Below are positions 34,982 through 44,272 of a DNA stretch of 48,057 nucleotides, piece after piece. The notes under the pieces were generated by a model. It had not been told where the DNA came from and searched no databases. It saw only the letters and a program-made list of their open reading frames with translations. Source of the stretch: Bacteroidota bacterium (GTDB lineage Bacteria > Bacteroidota > Ignavibacteria > Ignavibacteriales > Ignavibacteriaceae); assembly GCA_021831685.1 (NCBI GenBank), contig JAKBMG010000172.1, positions 1-48,057 of the forward strand, read 5' to 3'. Made by a program: the position numbers and the translations under genes. Positions within the stretch are counted from its first letter, which is position 1. Each line of letters starts with the position of its first letter.

Positions 34982-35287
34982 ATGGACTGGAATTATTTAC
35001 TAAATGATTCAAGATTAAGACCAACAACAAGACAAAATGATGCTCGAAATGAATTTGAAAGCGATCTTGGAAGAATAATATTTTCACCAGCCATCAGAAG
35101 GATGCATGATAAAACCCAAGTATTTCCGCTTCTACTCAAAAGGCATTTACACACTCACCTGGGAAAAACTTACCCTGCTTACATCCGCCTTCGGTCTAAA
35201 AGCCATCTAAAAATTCCCCGAAACAAATCCCGTTTGGCAACACAGCCCTTGAATTCTAAGCAATTTTTACGTGTCCTATTCAATTAA
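34982..35287 (+). pseudogene. 5' stump of a dGTPase (dNTP triphosphohydrolase) fused to unrelated sequence
   Basis: With a good ribosome-binding site (GAGG), ATG 34982 opens a frame whose first ~50 residues are the classic dGTPase N-terminus: RQNDARNEFESDLGRIIFSP and RRMHDKTQVFPL. The family then needs RLTHSLEV and an HD metal site across about 400 residues, all absent here. After residue 50 the frame becomes Lys/Arg/His-rich and unconvincing. In the next frame, 35121-35210 reads like the end of another protein (YSKGIYTLTWEKLTLLTSAF). The gene therefore looks broken by a deletion or recombination joint. dGTPases are known anti-phage enzymes, so it fits the island. Confidence 0.82.
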
Positions 35288-35516
35288 TCTTTTTCATTTC
35301 AACTGTTGACAATAATATGATTCCCCAAGCTCTACACTTGTTTACCTGGTGAAGATGTAATGTTGGCTGTTATTAATAAATGGCTATATTTTAGAGACCC
35401 CGGGTATGCGGAATAAGTTTTTCACATTTGACTTTATTCTTTTCTCACTATTGATTAAAATTAAATGGTTTAGGATAAATCGTTTCTAGTTAACTTACTT
35501 TTGTAATAAAAAAAAT

Positions 35517-36032
35517 ATGGAAGTAATGATTGATAAGATGAGAATAATAATTTCTATTATATTTATTTCAATGATAGCAAATGGCTGCGGACTAGTCGAT
35601 TCTAATTCCAACCTCAAAATAAATAATAATCCTTCCTTCACGATTACCGATACAACCGGATATTCTAAAACAACATTTTCTCCGGGCGAACATTTTGATT
35701 TATCATTCACATATGTAAACACTACTACGGATACCTTGACTTATATCCGTGGTAGCTCTGCTCCACCGGTAATCTTTGAAATCTTGAAAGATGACATCGT
35801 TATTGCATCATCGGTAGACGGCTATAGCTTTGTTCAAGTTCTTTTGGGCGGTCATTTGACACCAAAAGATACTCTCAAGGGGCAATGGCAGGCACCAAAT
35901 ACACAATATCAGTACCCGAAAGCCATTCTCACTCCTGGTTTATATCAGGCTAAAGTAATATTCCCTACTTTCGGGCAAACGGCGGCTAGTTCTCATTTGG
36001 ATATTGCATTTTCTATAGTTCAAAAAGACTAA
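35517..36032 (+). CDS. Lipoprotein with BsuPI-like (proteinase-inhibitor fold) domain
   Basis: The product of up to 171 residues carries a lipoprotein signal (MRIIISIIFISMIANGC, in-frame ATG 35538). The exact start among 35517, 35526 and 35538 is unclear because the upstream GGAAG fits none of them perfectly. The mature domain has the BsuPI/intracellular-proteinase-inhibitor pattern. FSPGEHFDLSFTYVNTTTDT is followed by FEILKDDIVIAS, LTPKDTLKGQWQAP and LTPGLYQAKVIFP. It is an envelope-anchored beta-sandwich; whether it inhibits a protease is unknown. The following gene is a diverged, frameshifted paralogue. Confidence 0.78.
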   Translation: MEVMIDKMRIIISIIFISMIANGCGLVDSNSNLKINNNPSFTITDTTGYSKTTFSPGEHFDLSFTYVNTTTDTLTYIRGSSAPPVIFEILKDDIVIASSVDGYSFVQVLLGGHLTPKDTLKGQWQAPNTQYQYPKAILTPGLYQAKVIFPTFGQTAASSHLDIAFSIVQKD

Positions 36033-36047
36033 ACAAAGGCAAATTAT

Positions 36048-36498
36048 ATGAGGCATATATTTTGCGTAGCAATTATTTTGATTATCATAAACGGATGCGG
36101 CCAAAATAGTAACCCCGTATCTACTACAAACACAATTACATCCGGATCTCTTAAATATACGTTTTCCACTTCTAAGACATTATATGAAGCGCACGATACA
36201 TTAAAGGCAACTATGGCAGTTTACAATGACGGCTCTGCTGTTGATTCCATAGTAGTGGGAGATGGTATATTCAGATGGTCTCTTCAAAATGGTAACGGAC
36301 AAACAATAATGTTTGGTGGAGGCTCTAACAATGTTGTAGAGCTGTTGCCTATAAATCCCGGACAGACAAAGCAAATCTATTTTATCGAACAAATAATAGC
36401 TGACACGTCAGGAAAATACCGTTGCTCCGGGATTATATAGCCTGAAGGCTGCCTTGCGTCCAACTTTATCCTTTTCACTTAAATTAACGATTCAATAA
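36048..36498 (+). pseudogene. Frameshifted BsuPI-like lipoprotein
   Basis: The gene starts with a lipoprotein signal (MRHIFCVAIILIIINGC) and a beta-sandwich domain (LYEAHDTLKATMAVYNDGSA, LPINPGQTKQIYF). In the main frame it stops early at 36440. In the next frame, from about 36418 to TAA at 36496-36498, the text reads TVAPGLYSLKAALRPTLSF, which matches the end of the upstream paralogue (LTPGLYQAKVIFP). Removing one A from AAAA at 36413-36416 restores the whole ~150-residue protein. It is therefore either a recent one-base mutation or a sequencing or assembly error in a homopolymer. Confidence 0.82.
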
Positions 36499-36670
36499 AC
36501 CATAATAAGTAACCATTTTTTGGAGCTGTTAGTCATGGTGGAACATTTATAAATGTTCTTAAGGAAATATTCTCTGTAAGCAGCGTGACTTCTTATATCG
36601 TATATTATACGAAAGTTAAATTAATAGACGCATGCGAAGGAAACTGCCTGATGATTGGAGTATTCTAATT

Positions 36671-36976
36671 ATGGAATGGTATAATTACATAGAATGTTTT
36701 TTAGCGGGTTTATTCCTTGCAAATTTTGTCCCTCATTTTATTCACGGCATTTCCGGCGAATCATTTCCATCGCCGTTTTCCAACCCGCCAGGGAAAGGAA
36801 TGTCCTCCCCGATTGTAAATGTTTATTGGGGCTTGTTTAATCTGCTGATGGGTTACCTATTATTCAGGGCAGCAGAAATATCCGATAAAAATATTTGGGC
36901 GCTTATAGTACTTTTCGCAGGTATTATACTGATGAGTGTATTTAATAGTATAGCTTTTGCCGGTATTAAACAATAA
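36671..36976 (+). CDS. Conserved small membrane protein
   Basis: The 101-residue protein has about three membrane helices. The phrases LANFVPHFIHGISGESFPSP, FSNPPGKGMSSPIVNVYWG and FNLLMGYLL match a widespread, uncharacterised family. I chose ATG 36671 because it starts the conserved region and GGAG lies about 10 bp upstream. The longer frame from 36632 adds a charged tail with no ribosome-binding site. Its role is unknown. Confidence 0.8.
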   Translation: MEWYNYIECFLAGLFLANFVPHFIHGISGESFPSPFSNPPGKGMSSPIVNVYWGLFNLLMGYLLFRAAEISDKNIWALIVLFAGIILMSVFNSIAFAGIKQ

Positions 36977-37348
36977 GCATATACGGCTTTAGCCAAAACA
37001 TGAGTCCCTTAATGGACTAAAGTCCGGAGGTGGAGTTGAATTTACCAATCCCTCCTGATTGAATCGGGGCAGGCTCAGTTAAAAGTCGGGGCTTCTAAAA
37101 AAAATATTATCACATTAAAAGAATAGCGTCCCCTTTTCCTGTTTCCCAATCGACCTCAAATGAATTCCGTGTAGAAATTTTGTGTAATGAAGCGTGAACA
37201 GAAAAAGCTGTTTGAGTCCGGTTCCTACCGGACGAGTTCTTTTTCTGTAGTTTACCCCGATGAAAATCGGGCCAAGAAAAGCAAGAATAAATTATGGATC
37301 AAATCCAAGGTAAATTGTAAAGTTTTACCCTGCCTGCCGTTAGAGACT

Positions 37349-37589
37349 GTTGCACAACTCTATTATTTAGTCTCGAACGAAGATAAAGGTTTCAAAAATG
37401 TCTAAAAAGAGATTTCTCTCTCCGGTACTAATGACAACTGCTTGAGAAATGCGTTTTTGAGCAAAAATAGGCTAAGAGATTTCTCACCGGCTAAAGCCGG
37501 ATTCGAAATGACACAAGTGGTCTTTCTTTTAATAAATAAAGGCAATGCCTTTTTCAATAACTCGAAATGACATTTTGGAGTTGTGCAAC
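37349..37589. repeat. Second member of the TTGCACAACT fold-back family
   Basis: The 12-bp arm GTTGCACAACTC at 37349-37360 pairs perfectly with 37578-37589. Inside are AGAGATTTCTC words and two CGAAATGACA words. The same building blocks occur in the nested element at 5403-5616. The lone decamer at 1206-1215 has the same end sequence. Confidence 0.75.
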
Positions 37590-37594
37590 AGCCA

Positions 37595-37685
37595 CGGTCA
37601 GGCAGGTTTATGGTGGGGATTTAATATACAAAAAACGATATTGGCTTTAGTCACATAAACAGCAAATATTGGGCTATAGCCCATG
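37595..37685 (+). repeat. Dispersed repeat copy B (inverted relative to copy A)
   Basis: This segment matches the reverse complement of the first ~105 bp of the window. It has GGTCAGGCAGGTTTATGG, a GGGGAT segment, GGCTTTAGTCACATAAA and GGGCTATAGCCC. One half of copy A's large hairpin is missing at its left end, where the neighbouring fold-back begins 6 bp away. Confidence 0.75.
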
Positions 37686-37838
37686 TTTTGTTTTGATAAC
37701 CCTGCCCGGCATGAATGCCGGGACAATACAAAAAATACTATATTTTAGAAACAGCTTCATAATAATAATTGGAATAATTATTTATTACATTTAAATTTTC
37801 ATACAACCTCTTAGCCGGGGGAGTGGATTTTCTATAAT

Positions 37839-38528
37839 TTACAACTCGAAAATAAATCCTTTATCCTTTAACTTGTTGTAATTATTCTTATCGAATTTAT
37901 ATAAATGAGCAGCCCTTGTTTTATTGCCTTCCTCTTTTTCTTTAAGTTTCTTAAGAAGATTCATATTTAGTAGTTTCTTCCTAAAATTTCTTTTATCAAG
38001 TTTTTTACCCAAGATAACTTCGTAAAGTTTTTGAAGTTGAGGTAATGTAAACTTCTCTGGTAAAAGCTCAAAACCTATCGGTCGGTACATAACTCTTGTT
38101 CGTAATTTACTCAAGGATAGTTCAATTATATCTTTATGATCAAAGGGAAGACGGGGAAGTTCATTTAATTTGAACCATTTTACTGCAGTGGTGTCTACCC
38201 CGGGCGTTAACGAATAAAATTCAGGACTAACTAGCGCAAAGTGCGCAATTGTGAATACACGCCACGTTGGATATCTATGAACTTTATCAAAGATAGCCAC
38301 TTCTTCTAAGTAGATACCTTTTACTCCTGTAGTCTCATATAAGATTCTTTCGGTTGCATGTTCAATTAGCTCACTCTTTTTGATAAATCCTCCGGGTAAT
38401 GCCCACTGACCTTTCGAAGGATTAATCGCACGTTTGACAAGAAGAACTTCAAGGCATTGTTTTTCAAACCCAAAGATTACACAATCGATAGAAATGTTCT
38501 TAATTATTTCTTTAAGTATATGAGACAT
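37839..38528 (-). CDS. Nudix-domain transcriptional regulator (NrtR/AraR-type), likely pentose regulator
   Basis: The 229-residue protein has an N-terminal Nudix fold and a C-terminal winged helix (KFTLPQLQKLYEVILGKKLD then RNFRKKLLNMNLL), the NrtR architecture. The Nudix box reads GFIKKSELIEHATERILYET. The catalytic RE is RI and the EE is ET, so hydrolysis is probably lost and the pocket is used to sense a ligand. Bacteroidota members of this family (AraR of Bacteroides) control pentose genes. This one faces xylB across a spacer with a palindrome, so a xylose-responsive role is likely. I chose ATG 38528 (MSHILKEIIK) over 38582, which adds an odd hydrophobic tail. Confidence 0.86.
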   Translation of the reverse strand: MSHILKEIIKNISIDCVIFGFEKQCLEVLLVKRAINPSKGQWALPGGFIKKSELIEHATERILYETTGVKGIYLEEVAIFDKVHRYPTWRVFTIAHFALVSPEFYSLTPGVDTTAVKWFKLNELPRLPFDHKDIIELSLSKLRTRVMYRPIGFELLPEKFTLPQLQKLYEVILGKKLDKRNFRKKLLNMNLLKKLKEKEEGNKTRAAHLYKFDKNNYNKLKDKGFIFEL

Positions 38529-38632
38529 TTGTTGACCATGGTTGTGAATATATATTAAGTATTTAAAATAAATATAGATCATCTGTAAAACAAAAAATAT
38601 ATTAATTTTTAAATTAGTTTTTTAAATTGAAA

Positions 38633-38649
38633 AGTGTATATTATACACT
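38633..38649. promoter_or_regulatory. Candidate operator for the Nudix-family regulator
   Basis: AGTGTATATTATACACT is a perfect palindrome with 8-bp arms around a central T. It lies between the divergent regulator and xylB, about 107 bp before xylB. Size, symmetry and position fit a dimeric winged-helix regulator site. No second copy was looked for outside the window. Confidence 0.6.
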
Positions 38650-38755
38650 ATATATTTTAATGACTTTGGAAGTGAAGAAATATTTTTTATAAAAAATGGT
38701 TTTCAGAACTTCATATAAGTAAAACTAATGTGCGTGGAAATTAAAAAATAATAAT

Positions 38756-40267
38756 ATGATTACTATAGGCTATGATATCGGTAGCTCCTCTGTTAAAGCT
38801 GCTTTGTATGATGCCGGTACCGGCAGAGCGCTATTGCAAAGTTTTTATCCAAAAAATGAAATGAAGATTGATTCGCTTAAACCGGGCTGGGCGGAACAAG
38901 ATCCGGAAATTTGGTGGGAAGCTGTAAAAATCGTAACCCGGGAATTACTGTCTGATTCAAGAGTATCTGCAAAGGATATCCAGGCTATCGGAATTACTTA
39001 CCAAATGCATGGCTTGGTTTTAGTTGATAAAAATCAGAATAGCTTAAGACCTTCAATTATTTGGTGCGATAGCAGAGCAGTCGAAACCGGCAATAATGCT
39101 TTTAAAAAGATTGGTGAGAAAAAATGTCTTCAACATGTTCTTAATTCTCCCGGAAATTTTACCGCTTCAAAATTACGATGGGTTATAGAAAACGAACCAA
39201 AGGTTTTTGATAAAGTTTATAAATTTATGCTGCCTGGTGATTTCATTGCTATGAAATTATCGGGAGAAATTACTACTACACCCCAGGGACTATCGGAAGG
39301 CATTCTCTGGGATTTTGAATCTGATGAGCCTGCTAAATTAATAATGAATCATTACGGCATTGATGAATCCCTAATCCCAAAAATTGTTCCCGGATTTGGA
39401 TTCCAATGTTCTCTTTCAAAATTGGCAGCAGCCGAAATCGGTCTGAAAGAAGGAACGCCAATAACATATAGAGCGGGTGATCAGCCTAACAATGCTTTCT
39501 CATTAAATGTATTACAGCCCGGTGAAATAGCTTCCACTGCGGGAACATCCGGAGTCGTTTACGGTATAAGTGAAAAAATAAAGTACGATATAAAAGGAAG
39601 GGTGAACACTTTTGCTCATGTTAATCATACTAAAGAATTAAAAAGATTGGGGATTCTTCTTTGCATAAACGGAACCGGAATTTCAAATAGTTGGATAAGA
39701 AAAATGTTGTTCGATTCTTCTGTTTCTTATGAAGAGATAAATCATCTTGCGGATGAAATTAAAATCGGTTCCGGTGACATAACTTTTCTTCCTTTCGGCA
39801 ACGGTGCGGAAAGGATGCTTTCAAATAAGGAATTAGGTTCTTCGTTTTCAGGACTGAATTTTAATATTCACAACAACAAACATTTAGTTCGCTCTGTTGT
39901 AGAAGGAGTCGCATTTTCTTTCTATTACGGTATAAATATTTTGAAAGAACTTTCCGTAAATCCAAAAGTAATCCGTGCGGGAATGGCTAACATGTACTTA
40001 AGTAAAATTTTTAGAGATACAATTTCCACTCTTAGCGGAGCTGTTATCCAGCTTTATAATACAGACGGTTCGTTAGGCGCAGCAAGAGCAGCAGCTTACG
40101 GCGCTGGTTTTTATACATCTTTTAATGAGGCATTTAAAGGATTGGAATGTTTAACGACCGTTGAACCTGATATTCAGAATAAAGATCAATATTTATCGGC
40201 ATATAATAATTGGTTAAGAGAATTACAAATTAAATTAAATAATCAAGGTGCACAAAATGAAGCTTAA
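38756..40267 (+). CDS. xylB: Xylulokinase
   Basis: The 503-residue FGGY-family kinase phosphorylates D-xylulose to xylulose-5-phosphate, the entry to the pentose phosphate pathway. N-terminal phosphate loop [15 protein letters not shown], the MHGLVL motif, IIWCDSRA and [14 protein letters not shown] fit xylulokinases. GDQPNNAF supplies the probable catalytic Asp. The C-terminal [18 protein letters not shown] is standard. Length is full. The end overlaps the xylA start by 11 bp, so the two are coupled. The palindrome upstream is a likely control site. Confidence 0.94.
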   Translation: MITIGYDIGSSSVKAALYDAGTGRALLQSFYPKNEMKIDSLKPGWAEQDPEIWWEAVKIVTRELLSDSRVSAKDIQAIGITYQMHGLVLVDKNQNSLRPSIIWCDSRAVETGNNAFKKIGEKKCLQHVLNSPGNFTASKLRWVIENEPKVFDKVYKFMLPGDFIAMKLSGEITTTPQGLSEGILWDFESDEPAKLIMNHYGIDESLIPKIVPGFGFQCSLSKLAAAEIGLKEGTPITYRAGDQPNNAFSLNVLQPGEIASTAGTSGVVYGISEKIKYDIKGRVNTFAHVNHTKELKRLGILLCINGTGISNSWIRKMLFDSSVSYEEINHLADEIKIGSGDITFLPFGNGAERMLSNKELGSSFSGLNFNIHNNKHLVRSVVEGVAFSFYYGINILKELSVNPKVIRAGMANMYLSKIFRDTISTLSGAVIQLYNTDGSLGAARAAAYGAGFYTSFNEAFKGLECLTTVEPDIQNKDQYLSAYNNWLRELQIKLNNQGAQNEA

Positions 40268-41591
40268 ACTAACTCTTGGAGATAATGAATATTTTAAAGG
40301 GATTGATCAAATAAAGTATGAAGGGAAGGATTCCCGGAACACATTGGCTTTTAAGTGGTATGCTGCGGATAAAGTTGTAGCCGGTAAAACAATGCAGGAA
40401 TATCTTAGATTTGCAACTGCATACTGGCATTCGTTCTGCAATACTGGTGGCGATCCATTTGGACCGGGAACAAAAAATTATCAGTGGAACAACTCTGATG
40501 ATTCTGTAAAAAAAGCAAAAGCAAAAATGGATGCGGCGTTTGAATTCATTACAAAAATCGGTACTCCGTTTTATTGCTTCCATGATCTCGATATTATCGA
40601 TGAAGGTTCGTCTATTGCTGAATCCGATAAGCGTATAAATATTATGGTTGAATATGCAAAAGAAAAACAAGCGGCTTCCGGTGTTAAATTACTTTGGGGA
40701 ACATCTAATCTTTTTTCTAATCCCCGCTATATGAACGGCGCCGCCACAAATCCCGATTTTAATGTAATCGCTTACGCCGGTACTCAAGTTAAACGTGCTA
40801 TTGATGCAACGATTGAACTCGGCGGTGAAAATTATGTCTTCTGGGGAGGCCGTGAAGGTTACTTCTCGCTGCTCAATACCGATATGAAAAGAGAGAAGGA
40901 ACATCTTGCAACTTTCTTAAAGTTGGCGCGCGACTATGCTAGGAACAAGGGATTCAAAGGAACATTTTTAATTGAACCGAAACCAATGGAGCCGACTAAA
41001 CATCAATATGATTTTGATACGGAAACAGTTATCGGTTTTCTGAATAAACACGGTTTGGAAAATGACTTTAAACTTAATATTGAAGTGAACCATGCTACGC
41101 TTGCCGGTCATACTTTCCAGCATGAGCTGCAGGCCGCTGCAGATTCCGGCTTACTTGGCAGCATTGATGCAAACCGAGGTGATTATCAGAACGGATGGGA
41201 CACCGATCAGTTTCCGGTTAATGTTTATGAAACTGTCGAAGCAATGCTTGTTATTCTTCAGGCGGGAGGATTTAAGAACGGCGGAATAAACTTTGATGCA
41301 AAAACAAGAAGAAACTCGACTGATCCGGAAGATATTTTCATCGCACATATCTCCGGTATGGATACTTTTGCCCGCGCTTTGATCATTGCTGATAAAGTGT
41401 TAAATGAATCTGATTACCGGAAGCTAAGAAATAATAGATACTCTTCTTTTGATAAAGGTGCCGGAGCCGACTTTGAGAAAGGCAAAATGTCTTTGAATGA
41501 TCTAAGAATACAAGCTGAAAAAAGCGGCGAACCATTGCAAATAAGCGGCAAACAGGAATTATATGAAGCAATTCTCAATCAAATGATTTAA
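40257..41591 (+). CDS. xylA: Xylose isomerase
   Basis: The 444-residue enzyme converts D-xylose to D-xylulose using two divalent metals. Family text is clear: [29 protein letters not shown] with the catalytic His, and [15 protein letters not shown]. The metal-binding [31 protein letters not shown] and [19 protein letters not shown] follow. I chose ATG 40257 over GTG 40248. The AAGGTG that contains that GTG is better placed as the ribosome-binding site, 6 bp upstream of this ATG. It overlaps the last 11 bp of xylB. Confidence 0.95.
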   Translation: MKLKLTLGDNEYFKGIDQIKYEGKDSRNTLAFKWYAADKVVAGKTMQEYLRFATAYWHSFCNTGGDPFGPGTKNYQWNNSDDSVKKAKAKMDAAFEFITKIGTPFYCFHDLDIIDEGSSIAESDKRINIMVEYAKEKQAASGVKLLWGTSNLFSNPRYMNGAATNPDFNVIAYAGTQVKRAIDATIELGGENYVFWGGREGYFSLLNTDMKREKEHLATFLKLARDYARNKGFKGTFLIEPKPMEPTKHQYDFDTETVIGFLNKHGLENDFKLNIEVNHATLAGHTFQHELQAAADSGLLGSIDANRGDYQNGWDTDQFPVNVYETVEAMLVILQAGGFKNGGINFDAKTRRNSTDPEDIFIAHISGMDTFARALIIADKVLNESDYRKLRNNRYSSFDKGAGADFEKGKMSLNDLRIQAEKSGEPLQISGKQELYEAILNQMI

Positions 41592-41642
41592 TTTTTAATT
41601 GAAATATAATAAAGATTTGGAAATTCACTGGAGAAATTAGAA

Positions 41643-42737
41643 ATGAAAAAAATTAGTATCCTATCATGCGTATTAGTTAGCGGATTAATTTTACTAATGT
41701 CCTTTTCCGGATGTGGGAAAAAGAAAAACTTGGATCCAAGCGGTATAAAGGTTGGACTTTTAATGGATACTTATGACCTTGACAGGTGGAAGCGCGATGC
41801 GGATTTCTTTACAAATAAATCGGATTCTCTCGGTATGCAGGTCTTAAGAGCAGTTGCAGATGGAGATCAAGATAGGCAGAATAAGCAGGCAGATGATTTT
41901 CTGACACAAGGTGCAAATGTTCTTGTTGTTATTTCTCAAAATCTAAAAACTGCCGGAAGAATCATCAGAAGCGCGCATGAAAAAAATGTTCCTGTTATTG
42001 CCTATGATAGATTAATTCTTAACAGCGATGTTGATGTTTATATTACATTCGACAATGAAAAGGTAGGATACCTTCAGGCAAAAGGTATCCTCGAAAAAGT
42101 TCCCACTGGAAATTATATACTCCTGGGCGGAGCTGCTTCCGATAATAATGCAAAATTGGTAAGAGCAGGTCAGATGAGAGCTATTACTGAATATGAAAAG
42201 AAAACCGGTAAAAAAATTAATATTCTCGCCGATCCGTTTCTTGATAATTGGGATCGGGATGAAGCAAGAAGAAAGATAAGCAATCTACTTACAAAGTTTA
42301 AAGCCGAAGGTAAAAAAGTTGACGCTATTATTGCTTCAAATGATGCAACAGCAGGTGGGGTGGTCGCAGCGTTAATGGCGGAACATGAAGCCGGCAAGGT
42401 CGCTGTCTCCGGACAGGATGCTGAGCTTTCCGCATGTCAAAGAATTGTAGAGGGTACTCAAACGGTTACGGTTTACAAACCGGTAAGACAACTTGCGACT
42501 GTGTCCGCAAAAATTGCTTTCGATCTTGCGAAAAAAGAAAAACCTGAAGACATAATTAAGAACCTGGGTTTCAAAGTTAACTATATAGATAACGGTTTTA
42601 AGAAGGTTCCGACTATTTTACTTGATCCGGTTTTTGTTACTAAAGAGAATATGTATCAAACAGTAGTTAAAGATGGATGGCAGACTTTGGATAGGGTTTA
42701 TACCAATGTTCCCAAAGCTCAGTGGCCGAAACTATAA
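41643..42737 (+). CDS. xylF: Xylose ABC transporter substrate-binding lipoprotein
   Basis: The 364-residue binding protein has a lipoprotein signal (MKKISILSCVLVSGLILLMS, then FSGC), so it is anchored rather than free in the periplasm. The two-lobed periplasmic fold follows: GIKVGLLMDTYDLDRWKRD, ANVLVVISQNLKTA, YILLGGAASDNNAKL, and VSGQDAELSACQRIVEG, which is typical of xylose binders. It starts 51 bp after xylA and its stop overlaps the annotated longer start of the next gene. It captures D-xylose for the XylGH importer. Confidence 0.92.
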   Translation: MKKISILSCVLVSGLILLMSFSGCGKKKNLDPSGIKVGLLMDTYDLDRWKRDADFFTNKSDSLGMQVLRAVADGDQDRQNKQADDFLTQGANVLVVISQNLKTAGRIIRSAHEKNVPVIAYDRLILNSDVDVYITFDNEKVGYLQAKGILEKVPTGNYILLGGAASDNNAKLVRAGQMRAITEYEKKTGKKINILADPFLDNWDRDEARRKISNLLTKFKAEGKKVDAIIASNDATAGGVVAALMAEHEAGKVAVSGQDAELSACQRIVEGTQTVTVYKPVRQLATVSAKIAFDLAKKEKPEDIIKNLGFKVNYIDNGFKKVPTILLDPVFVTKENMYQTVVKDGWQTLDRVYTNVPKAQWPKL

Positions 42738-42760
42738 TTATTAATTCCTGTGAAAAAAAT

Positions 42761-44272
42761 ATGACTGAACCGATTTTAATAATGCAGGATATCGTCAAGG
42801 ATTTTCCCGGTGTCCGTGCTCTAGATAAAGTTTCATTCGATGTTTTAAAAGGAGAAATCCATGCCCTTGTCGGCGAAAACGGTGCTGGTAAATCAACATT
42901 GATGAAAATCCTTAGCGGCGTTTATCCTCACCATTCTTTCTCGGGATCATTAACGCTGAATGGAAAAAAAGTTGAATTCAATTCAACAAAAGATTCCGAA
43001 AAGGCAGGCATCGCGATAATTCACCAGGAACTGACGCTGGCTAATAATCTTAGCGTTGCTGAAAATATTTTTCTGGGCGATGAAATATGTAAATTTGGAT
43101 TTGTGAACTATAGCTTAATGGTAAGCGAAGCTCAAAAGCTAATCGATAATCTTCAGCTTGATATCGACGTTCGGATGGAAATAGCTGAGCTCGGAATTGG
43201 CAAACAGCAGCTTGTCGAAATAGCTAAAGCCCTTAAAAAAGAAAGCAGCATTCTAGTCCTCGATGAACCTACTGCGGCGTTAACAGAGAATGAAACGGCA
43301 CATCTTCTTAAACTTCTCAAAGAGCTTTCTGCAAAAGGTAAATCAATAATTTATATTTCTCATAAGATTGAAGAAGTCTTTGAAATTTCAAACAGAATAA
43401 CTGTATTAAGAGACGGGCAAACGGTAAAAACAGACTTAAGTTCAAACTGGAATCGTCAATCTCTGATAAATGCTATGGTCGGTAGAGAGTTGTCGGATAT
43501 GTTTCCTAAAGTTCAGTCTGAAATTGGGGAAGTTTTATTCGAAGTTGAGAACATAAATGTCAAGCACCCCCAAATCGAATCCAAAAATATTTTAAGCGAT
43601 ATATCATTTAAATTGAGAAAAGGAGAGACGCTCGGCATTGCCGGACTTATCGGTTCGGGCAGAACAGAGTTATTGTCTACAATATTCGGCGCACCGCCGG
43701 GATTACGAACAAGCGGAAAAATAAAGCTTGAAGGGGAAGAGATAAATTTTCAAACTCCCCGCCAAACTATATCCGGCGGATTGGCATTTGTTTCGGAGGA
43801 TAGAAAAAATTCCGGACTGGTATTAGGGCTTAATATTAAAGAAAATATTTCAATTGTGCATTTAAATGATTTTTGCAAATTCGGTTTTATAAATGAAAAT
43901 AAAGAAATATTAAAATGCGAAAAACTATTTGACCAGCTTGATATTCGTGCATCATCAATAAATGTATTAGTTGAAACACTTTCCGGAGGTAATCAGCAAA
44001 AAGCAGTATTAGGTAAATGGTTAATTAAGCAGCCAAAAGTGCTTCTTCTGGATGAGCCGACAAGAGGAATTGATGTCGGAGCAAAAGTTGAAATTTATAA
44101 TTTGATTAATAAATTAAAGTTAAACGGCGTTGGAATAATTGTAGTTTCCAGCGAACTACCGGAAATCATTGGAATCTGCGACAGAGTCCTTGTAATGAAA
44201 GAAGGGAAAATCAATGCAGAGCTTGAAGGCGGTAGTATTACTCAAGAAAAAATTATGGAGAATGCTGCGTGA
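42761..44272 (+). CDS. xylG: Xylose ABC transporter ATP-binding protein
   Basis: The 503-residue protein has two ABC domains in tandem, as in sugar importers of the CUT2 class. The first has GENGAGKST, the signature-like LGIGKQQLVEIAKAL and LDEPTAALTE. The second has the degenerate loop GLIGSGRTE, LSGGNQQKAVLGKWL and LDEPTRGIDVG. I chose ATG 42761 (MTEPILIMQDIVKDFPGV) over GTG 42722, because that start would overlap xylF and add an odd tail. It powers xylose uptake and overlaps the permease start by 4 bp. Confidence 0.92.
   Translation: MTEPILIMQDIVKDFPGVRALDKVSFDVLKGEIHALVGENGAGKSTLMKILSGVYPHHSFSGSLTLNGKKVEFNSTKDSEKAGIAIIHQELTLANNLSVAENIFLGDEICKFGFVNYSLMVSEAQKLIDNLQLDIDVRMEIAELGIGKQQLVEIAKALKKESSILVLDEPTAALTENETAHLLKLLKELSAKGKSIIYISHKIEEVFEISNRITVLRDGQTVKTDLSSNWNRQSLINAMVGRELSDMFPKVQSEIGEVLFEVENINVKHPQIESKNILSDISFKLRKGETLGIAGLIGSGRTELLSTIFGAPPGLRTSGKIKLEGEEINFQTPRQTISGGLAFVSEDRKNSGLVLGLNIKENISIVHLNDFCKFGFINENKEILKCEKLFDQLDIRASSINVLVETLSGGNQQKAVLGKWLIKQPKVLLLDEPTRGIDVGAKVEIYNLINKLKLNGVGIIVVSSELPEIIGICDRVLVMKEGKINAELEGGSITQEKIMENAA

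Larger units (their letters stand above)
36977..37838. other. Repeat-rich intergenic region
   Basis: No gene is supported in these 862 bp. The open frame at 37187-37405 crosses repeat arms and shows no domain. The region includes GGCTTTAGCC at 36985-36994, GGCTAAAGCC at 37489-37498, the fold-back at 37349-37589 and dispersed copy B at 37595-37685. A GC-rich hairpin, TGCCCGGCATGAATGCCGGG, lies after 37700. Confidence 0.6.

Noticed and set aside
37187-37405. 72-codon plus-strand frame in the repeat region
   Set aside because: It crosses repeat arms and has no domain, signal peptide or ribosome-binding site.
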